From NCBI GenBank assembly GCA_963920575.1, contig OY986970.1, positions 26,245,869 to 26,309,868 on the forward strand: a stretch of DNA of 64,000 bases, given 5' to 3'. The stretch comes from Narthecium ossifragum (taxonomy: Eukaryota; Streptophyta; Magnoliopsida; Dioscoreales; Nartheciaceae). Under the pieces are notes generated by a model. The model was not told the DNA's origin and did no database searches. It saw only the letters and a program-made list of their open reading frames with translations. The translations under genes and the position numbers were made by a program. Shown piece after piece: positions 57,001 through 64,000 of the stretch (positions are counted from its first letter, which is position 1; each line of letters starts with the position of its first letter).

Positions 57001-58897
57001 TTATTTTGCTAAATTTGAAATATCACTTTATTTTTTCGCGGGCCTAGACATGAAGTGATTGATGCACCTCAATGACACAAACATGATACAAACTTGCCTG
57101 ATCCGAAATTGTTTGAGGATATTATCATAAAATTATTTACATTTTAAATACACTTCTTTATTGAATTTGCAAAACCAGTTCTTTTTCGTTTACATTCGAG
57201 TCCAAATTTAACATTATCGGATGAAAATGCCCTTCATTTCATGAGATGACACCATCTTGTCTTCTCTTGCCAGGTGCACTTAATGCTCGGCAGCTTTTGT
57301 TTTATTTTAGCATTAGAAATGATAGCAACCGCCCCCTCCCTATCATCTCTCAGTCTCATTCTCTACCGTCTCTCATGTCACACCACCGTCTAAAAAAACC
57401 ATCCGCCTTCCAAAATCTATTCAATTCATTTATGACGTATTTATAATAAAATAAAATATCTAAATTAAACAATTAATTTGATTTTAAATTAAACTATAAT
57501 CTCTAATATTTTACTGAAGATCATTGTACATTGAATATAAATAAAGTTTCTAATACAAAATTGATCCTCAAAAAACATATCTATAATCATCTCAAAAATC
57601 CTTACAGAAGAAAATTATACATTTATATAATCTAACAGGATAACTGAATCATAAGTCCTCAAACACCTCCAGAGGTCGACGCGCCACCAGAACTTGTTCG
57701 GCTGGTGTTACGGAAAAAGAGCCAAGGCTTACACCTGTAAAACATAGTCCATATAGGAGTGAGCAATAAGCTCAATAGTATTCTATTCTACGTCACACTG
57801 AAAAGAAAGGGAACAGTAAATTCCCAAGTTACATCTCATATTCAGAGGAAACTCACGTTACGTCCACTGCTTATTCCAAAGCACACATTCTAATAACCTC
57901 CATTGTTATTTAGAGTATTAATATCTTCTAGTGAAGGATAAAGGATTCCTTAAATATATTCGGATTCCTAGTTAATAAATAAGGATTCCTTTTCTTTAAG
58001 AGGATTCATGCTGCAAGCATGTGTTTCGAGCATGGGAAAAATAAAAGTATAAAAGTCACATGGCAATAACTTAATATTGCATGTGAGGTAAAAATCTCAA
58101 TTTGTAATAGGATTGCTTCCTATATAGAAAAGGAATACTTCTTCCTTCATTAATGGGAATACTCCTTAATTTTCACCCTTTTTTTATTTGATATCTTCCT
58201 TCTTTGATTGCTTTCCTCGCATCCGATGATCCTTCTTATAAGTGATAGATCCGGTGTATAAGCAAATAGAGTTACGTGAATGTGCGGATTCCAAGTCTAT
58301 TATTATGGTACCTTTTGTTGTTTTCGAACACATACGCATATCAATCGGATTTTTTCTTATAAGAAAAATACCCGGGACTAATAAAGAGTATCCATGGTTA
58401 CAACAAGTTATTTCTTGCATAACGATAAAGATTACTATGTTTTTAGTGTTAATATTATGTTTTCTAAGAATTCCTTTTTATATCACGTGAATACGTTGTT
58501 TTCCATAAGACTTGTTTTTTTTTCACGATAATACTCTATTTCCCCTCAATATTTGTTAAAAAAACATAGTGTTAAATATAGACATAGTAGAAATAACTTG
58601 TTGTGACTATGGATATTCCTCACATCTCTATAGGTGATAAATACTGTTCCAAGAAGTAAGAAGTCAAATAAAAAAAATAAGAAGAGAGAGATAGACTTGA
58701 TAGCTATAATAATTAAGAAAAACCGATGAGGATAAGGACCGGAGAAGAAGCTGATGATGATATCACTATTAAATCGAGAAAAACAAGAAACAAAGGTTGG
58801 GCTTTTCCGTTGGGAGAATAAGACAGAAGGTAGAAAGAGATCGAAAGTGGAGTGACTGAATTTCGGATTTTTCACGTGGCATGTACATTTCACACTA

Positions 58898-59090
58898 TCG
58901 ATAATAGGCTATCGATAGGTTGTATATGCCTATCGGTATCCCACTACCGATAGGTTGTACATGCCTATCAGTAGCCCATTATCGATAGACATATATATGA
59001 ATCAACAACGAACCTATCGATAGCGGGGTACCGATAGATTGTACATGTCTATCAGTAGACCACTACCAATAGGTATGTATTCAAAATCGG
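58898..59090. repeat. tandem repeat with CTATCGATAG palindromes
   Basis: About three to four units of roughly 34-36 bases, each with ATAGGTTGTACATGCCTATC and then GGTA / CCCACTACCG. Several junctions form the palindrome CTATCGATAG. The palindromic-unit style recalls the GGATCGATCC array in the PIF element, but the sequences are unrelated. Confidence 0.75.
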
Positions 59091-59230
59091 TAATGCGAGA
59101 TGCACACATCAGCTGACGTGTGCACCAATCAGTGCTCTAATAAGAAAGACGGCAGAATAAGAGATAGAGAGAATAGAGATTGATAAATTATAGAGAGAGA
59201 CGGTCAAGTGATAGATGAGAGAGAGAGCGA

Positions 59231-59245
59231 GGGGGGGGGGGGGGG
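59231..59245. repeat. G15 homopolymer
   Basis: A run of 15 G bases preceded by GAGAGAGCGA. It is prone to sequencing error, so its length should not be trusted. Confidence 0.9.
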
Positions 59246-60760
59246 TGCCATCATTTCCAGGTTAAAAAAATCTGCAAAGTATTAAATGCACTTGGATGCG
59301 TTAAATGCAATGCACTTGATTGAGTATATTTAATGCTATATAGAAAGCTAAGACTATGAGCTCTCTCAACAAGGCCATTTAGGGTATTTTTATGCAATAA
59401 AGTCAAAGTTAGGCTCATATTTAAGCAAAACTGAAAACGGACTGGTCGTGTAAAATTAATAAACAAGTAGATTTAAAATGTAAATTTTGTTTTATATTAT
59501 TATATATTTAAATTGAAGAAATATTCACTTTGCAATAGCTTTTTTCCCTCCATCGTTAGGTGCTCTTGCCTTTTACTTTAGCATCATCTCTCAGCCCTTT
59601 TATGCATGGTGTGTATCATATGCCTCAAATCAACAGCACTAATTCTCGCATGCATATGCTCACTAGTCAACTTGCCTTTGACTTCCAAATTGCCACTAGA
59701 TCCTCACAAAGAGTACTCCAACGGTACCTCAATTAGCGTATGAAAAGTTGACAGCAGGAGAGAAGTCAACTGAGTTGACATGATTCATGCACCACGCACG
59801 GACAAACATTCTGGGTATCTCATGTCAACCACCCATTAAAATTCTAATGTGCTACTATATATATCATATACAAAAGTCTCATGGTTTTCAGCTATATATA
59901 TTAGGGAACATGTTGAAGGAGATATTTAGCTTTCAAGCTTTGATGTAGAATAAATCAAAGCATAAAAATTGTTGATTACTTCTCGGATGCTTCTTTTTCT
60001 ATGCTACTTTGATTCAATGGTTTTATTTTTTTGCACAAACCCCCTTAATTATAGCAATATTGTGGAAACCTCCTGCATTTGTCAAAATGTATGTAATTAG
60101 TAATTACCCGTAATGTCACCATAATTTAGGTACCGAAATGCAGAAAACCCTTTTAGTCTATTTATAACAGAATATTGATTTCTATTTGTTAGCTGGAAAA
60201 TTAATCTTGAAGTAGAAGATAATGGGCCTAGGATATTATGGGCAAAGCCTGCTAGCAGCAGCTTGGGCAAAGCAGGCCTTGATGTCCATAATGAATTGTA
60301 TCGTTAGAATGAATTGGATCAGAACATGGGCCAGACCAAAAATCTAGTGTGATACTACAATCATGTTTCCCATGCAGCAGACTCCTAGAAAATTCATAAG
60401 TTTTGTGAAGGAATGGGAAATTGTTTACAATGTCAATCATGGAATATGGATTTTATTTTCCATTTTGTTGATGCCATAAGGCTAGCGAGTATATCCCTCA
60501 TCCTTTTATCTTTTTTTAAATTTTTTTTACTCTGACTTGACGTAGACAAATGTCTATAAAAATATCATTTCGTATAAAAATTATATGAAAGATTTAAACC
60601 CAAAACCTCACGCGAGAAATCACGATCAACAATAAGCTCACGCTGTAAGTCCAATTATTCCATAGTTGACCTACGCCAATTAATCCGCCTTCCGATTAAA
60701 CTCCAAATTAAGCACATGAACAGCGAGCGGATGGGTCGTCGTCGTCATTCGCAACACGTA

Positions 60761-60768
60761 ACACGTGC
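60761..60768 (+). promoter_or_regulatory. ABRE/G-box upstream of lipase gene
   Basis: ACACGTGC lies 98 bases upstream of the ATG at 60866. It is the core of abscisic-acid response elements and G-boxes. A second partial copy (ACACGT) precedes it by 7 bases. Regulation by ABA is only inferred. Confidence 0.4.
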
Positions 60769-60865
60769 TTCCGTAGCGAATTAATCGGCGACCTGTCGGA
60801 CGCCCGGCGAGTTTCTCTCTCTTAAAAGCTGCACGCTTTCTGGAGCTTAGAGAGAGTGGATCCTA

Positions 60866-63683
60866 ATGGCAGCGATCTCCCTGCGGATCCCCCACCACCA
60901 TCACCGCCGCGGCGACCATGTGGGAATCACCTTGCTAGGTACCGGGGCGAGGACAGGGACAAATTTGACAACGGTGGCGGCGGCAAGGAAGAAGGCGTTG
61001 GAGGGGGTGAGCGAGGAGCTCAACGCGGTGGCGTCGCAGGCCCTGGACTTCGCGCCCGAGCGGAGGCGCGTCCGCACGGCCTTCGTTGACGTCCAGCGCC
61101 ACCTCGACCACTTCTTGTTCACGGTACCAAAGATCATCATCCCGATTACTTTGTTGCCATAGCTCAGCGGGGTGATCGGATCCCGATTAGATCTCAGTTG
61201 ATACCTTTATTAGTTTTGCTTTGTTTCGCAGATGGCTCCAGCGGGGATCCAAACTGAGGAGGTGAGCTTAAATCGCCCAGTGTTTCTTTTGGCTCATAAT
61301 ACTTAACTTAGAGTATATTGGTGGTGGTGTAGAGGTACGAGAGCAATTCCGGCGGGGTGGAGGTATTCTGGAAGAGGTGGCTGCCGCGGCCCGGTGTGAC
61401 AACCAAGGCCGCCCTCTTCTTCTGCCATGGATATGGCGACACATGCACCTTCTTCTTCGAAGGTCTGCCAGCATCTTGATCGTATATGTTCGCTCTGTCA
61501 CTAGCAATCTATAGATGAGAGTGACGACAACCATCTGAGATTTCAGGGGTCGCCAAGAGGATTGCCGATGCTGGGTATGCGGTGTACGCCATGGATTACC
61601 CGTGCTTTGGCCTTTCCCAAGGTCTCCATGGTTACATTGATAGCTTCGACGATATGGTCGACCATGTCATCGAGCAGTACGGCCGCATCAGAGGTCGCTT
61701 TGTCTCCCCCCCCCCCCTTTAGATCATTGCACATTGTTAATTTGGTCATTATCTTATATCAGTGGGTATTGGGGAATTGTTTGTTATTGACAAAGTTATG
61801 TTTTTGACTTGATGGGTTGCAGCAATGAGGGAAGTTAAGGGGCTTCCGCACTTCCTGCTGGGGCAGTCTATGGGAGGGGCTGTTGCTCTTAAGGTTCACT
61901 TGAAGCAGCCAAAGGAGTGGGATGGGGTGATTCTTGTCGCGCCCATGTGTAAAGTAAGTCTTGAAAACCACCTTTCTAAATCTTTTCCCTTGCCTGATTT
62001 TTTCCTTGGATGGATGATTCCGTTGATCCATTACCTTGGTTTAGTCATTAACTGTTTTCTGGTTTAGTGCTTAACTCATCAAATTGTCAAGTGAAATATC
62101 TAGTGCTTCCCTATGCTCCCAGATAGACCCTGTGGCTGTGGTAACACATTTGCCGTAAGATACACTACTTGTCTATGCATTGATATAGTAAGTAGGTTCC
62201 TGAAAAGTATAATTACCATAATTTCATCTCGGCACTAGTTTTACGATGCCTATTTGAGAGTTGGCTTACATTGATATAAGAGTATGATAGAAATGCCTAT
62301 AGCATTCTCACAAAAATGATGCGAATAGTAGGTTCTTTGGTTTCGGGATATAGGGTCTCATTTGGATGCAGCATAGGCGACTGGTGGAATAGAAGGCAGA
62401 CGATAGAATAAAGAAAAAATATATTCCGCCGTAAATACTTGATAGAGGTATGTTTGAAGTGAGTATTTGGATCAAGGAACACGTAATAGAGGAGTAGCGA
62501 TTATAGTCGAGTAACTTGGCTCTCTCATTGCAAAGTGAATTCTCTTTTTTGGATTCATGAAAGATGTACTGTTCATATGTAATGATTTGATGTTGCAATT
62601 TACCTCCCAATTTGATCGTTTAGCTAGGATAGTACTTATTCAAGCATCCGAGCAGATAAAGCAGGGAAAAAGTTAACAAATGCTTTTAGCAAAGCGTCTA
62701 TGACCAGGATCCTTACTACTCTAGAGATGGCATTGTTGAGCTTTCTAAAGTTATGACCACTTTGAGTGTTTCAACACATTTGGAGAGAAGGGATGTAAGC
62801 AATTAGGGAATCATGATAAATATGGTGCTTTTGTAAGCAGTGCGAGAAGAACGAGAGAATCAGTGGAAAGATAACCTAGTACATGAATGCTGCATGGTAG
62901 CGATGACTAACTTTGGTTGCCCATAGAAATAAGTAGCAGAATTTAGGTATAGTGGTAAGAGTCTAGATTTCATTGTAAAAATTGCTCATTTGAATCAAAT
63001 GAAAATAATGAGAATGAATGGAGTTCTTTTAAATAAGAAACCAACTAACCAGCCTAGCAGCAAAACTGCAAATTTTGTGGTTGGTGCAGATAATGATGTT
63101 TGCCTTTCTCCATAACGTTTTTAATCAGAACTTGGTCTATATTCTATCATATTCTACCATTCGAAATGGCGCTAGGTTCTACTTGTTGCTTTTGGTTGGT
63201 CCCTGCATTTATTATCCCATATTTGACTTGGATTATGTAACCTATATGAATTGAATAATGTCAGAACTCATTATTACTGTTAACCTAGCAAACTTTAGCA
63301 TTCAACTGAAAAAAATTTAGCACAGATAGCACTCACCTTTCATGGATATACACTTTATCTGGATGACTATGAAAATTCAAATAATGTTTCTGTGTCCATT
63401 ATCTTTTTGTCTTCGCAAATTCTATTCTTAAGTATTTTGTAATTGATGTTCTACTTGGTAGTTACTCTTTTCTCTGTTGAATGAAGTAATACCAATGGTC
63501 CAAAGAAAGAAATGAGTGAGATGTTGATTTTTGTGTATCAACAAGATTGCAGAAGATGTGACACCTCCAGGACCAGTTCTGAAGGTTTTAACCCTCATGT
63601 CATATGTTCTACCTGAAGCAAAGTTATTTCCGCAGAAGGATTTAGCAGAGCTGGCATTCAGAGACCCAAAAAAGAGAAAAACG
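60866..63683 (+). CDS. monoacylglycerol lipase-like alpha/beta hydrolase, 5' part
   Basis: Six exons in the window: 60866-61123, 61232-61261, 61333-61462, 61547-61693, 61823-61953, 63546-63683 (278 codons, phase 0 at the last donor); the gene continues past the right edge. Plant MAGL/caffeoylshikimate-esterase family enzymes hydrolyse monoacylglycerols, lysophospholipids or shikimate esters. Seen here: oxyanion motif FFCHGYGDT (around 125-133), VYAMDYPCFGLSQGLHGYI, and the nucleophile elbow GQSMGG with Ser204, followed by LKVHLKQP and LVAPMCKI. The catalytic Asp and His lie beyond 64000. The first 86 residues form an extra N-terminus with Arg and small residues, compatible with a plastid transit peptide or an N-terminal extension (inference); a second Met at residue 87 starts the classical MAGL part, so an internal start is also possible. 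The exact substrate cannot be told. Confidence 0.9.
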
Positions 63684-64000
63684 GTCAGTTCGTGTCCCAC
63701 CATAAAATCACTGGCTATTTGTCTTGTATTCTCCAAGAAAAAAGACTCTATAGCATGGAATATGTGATTTATGATTTTCACTAAATATGTTATTTATGAT
63801 TTTCTATGGTGAGATTTGCTAAGCTAAATATCATGTGATTTAACTGATAACTTGTGTGTCCTCTACTGATATTTCCCTTGTGAATGAGTGGTTTAGCACC
63901 CTAAAAGAGTTTATTTGAGATACAATCATACTTAATTTGAGCATTGCTGCCAAGGAATTGATAATATACATTTGTTGTGAAATATACCAATCATCTTTAT
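63684..64000 (+). other. intron 6 of the lipase gene, to window edge
   Basis: The donor GTCAGT at 63684 opens an AT-rich stretch with no coding sequence before the window ends; exon 7 must lie further right. Confidence 0.75.

Larger units (their letters stand above)
54074..60865. other. long intergenic region between IPT and the lipase gene
   Basis: About 6.8 kb, mostly AT-rich, without a supportable gene. It holds homopolymer runs (A run near 54243-54262, G15 at 59231-59245), a tandem repeat at 58898-59090, and an imperfect inverted repeat pairing about 58387-58417 with 58588-58616 (AGAAATAACTTGTTGT arm). The frame at 58242-58490 encodes 82 residues with no known motif. Confidence 0.5.

Noticed and set aside
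58242..58490. 82-codon open frame with a hydrophobic C-terminus
   Set aside because: No recognised domain, no neighbouring exons, AT-rich context; partly overlaps an inverted repeat.

Overview
This window is nuclear DNA of a flowering plant, most likely a monocot. The genes have GT-AG introns, GC-rich first exons and belong to plant families (DUF1639, cytokinin IPT, 8-cysteine-motif secreted protein, plant universal stress protein, plant MAGL-like lipase, plastid-type MurB). AT-rich spacers are packed with DNA transposons. The species cannot be fixed from sequence alone. All multi-exon models below were assembled by hand from splice sites and protein continuity, and reading phase closes at every junction.

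Layout. 0.5-9 kb: two divergent DUF1639 paralogues (574-1490 minus, 3062-3837 plus) and a single-exon serine-rich ADELF-motif protein (8122-8919 minus). 10.9-15.3 kb: a five-exon mannose-6-phosphate isomerase. 16.2-18.8 kb: a complete PIF/Harbinger element with TAA target duplications, a transposase open reading frame lacking the third catalytic acidic residue, and an array of GGATCGATCC palindromes. 22.7-29.4 kb (minus): a ten-exon, ten-membrane-span protein of 358 residues resembling the N-terminal membrane half of MTP12/ZnT5-type proteins, with an internally deleted hAT element in one intron. 30.0-33.2 kb (plus): a four-exon ATP-binding universal stress protein, divergent from the previous gene across 573 bp.

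34.3-40.2 kb is a transposon nest: a PIF-like element full of C/T-rich minisatellite; two related long-inverted-repeat (MULE-like) elements that each carry an antisense fragment of a GH3 beta-xylosidase gene; and, inside the second, a further PIF-like element holding about 12 copies of a hairpin-forming satellite. 40.4-42.2 kb: a four-exon plastid-type MurB. 43.5-43.9 kb: a secreted 8-cysteine-motif protein with an acidic insert. 44.5-47.9 kb: two more PIF-like elements, the second hosting a Pack-MULE-like element that has captured an NRT2 nitrate-transporter fragment. 53.0-54.1 kb: an intronless adenylate isopentenyltransferase (cytokinin synthesis). 60.9 kb to the right edge: the first six exons of a monoacylglycerol-lipase-like hydrolase that runs out of the window.

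The genes do not form one pathway; they are an ordinary plant gene neighbourhood. The most unusual content is the transposon layer: nested elements, three captured gene fragments, palindrome and hairpin arrays inside elements, and two tiny retroposon tails with clear target duplications. The MurB homologue and the short MTP12-like protein are the most interesting host genes.
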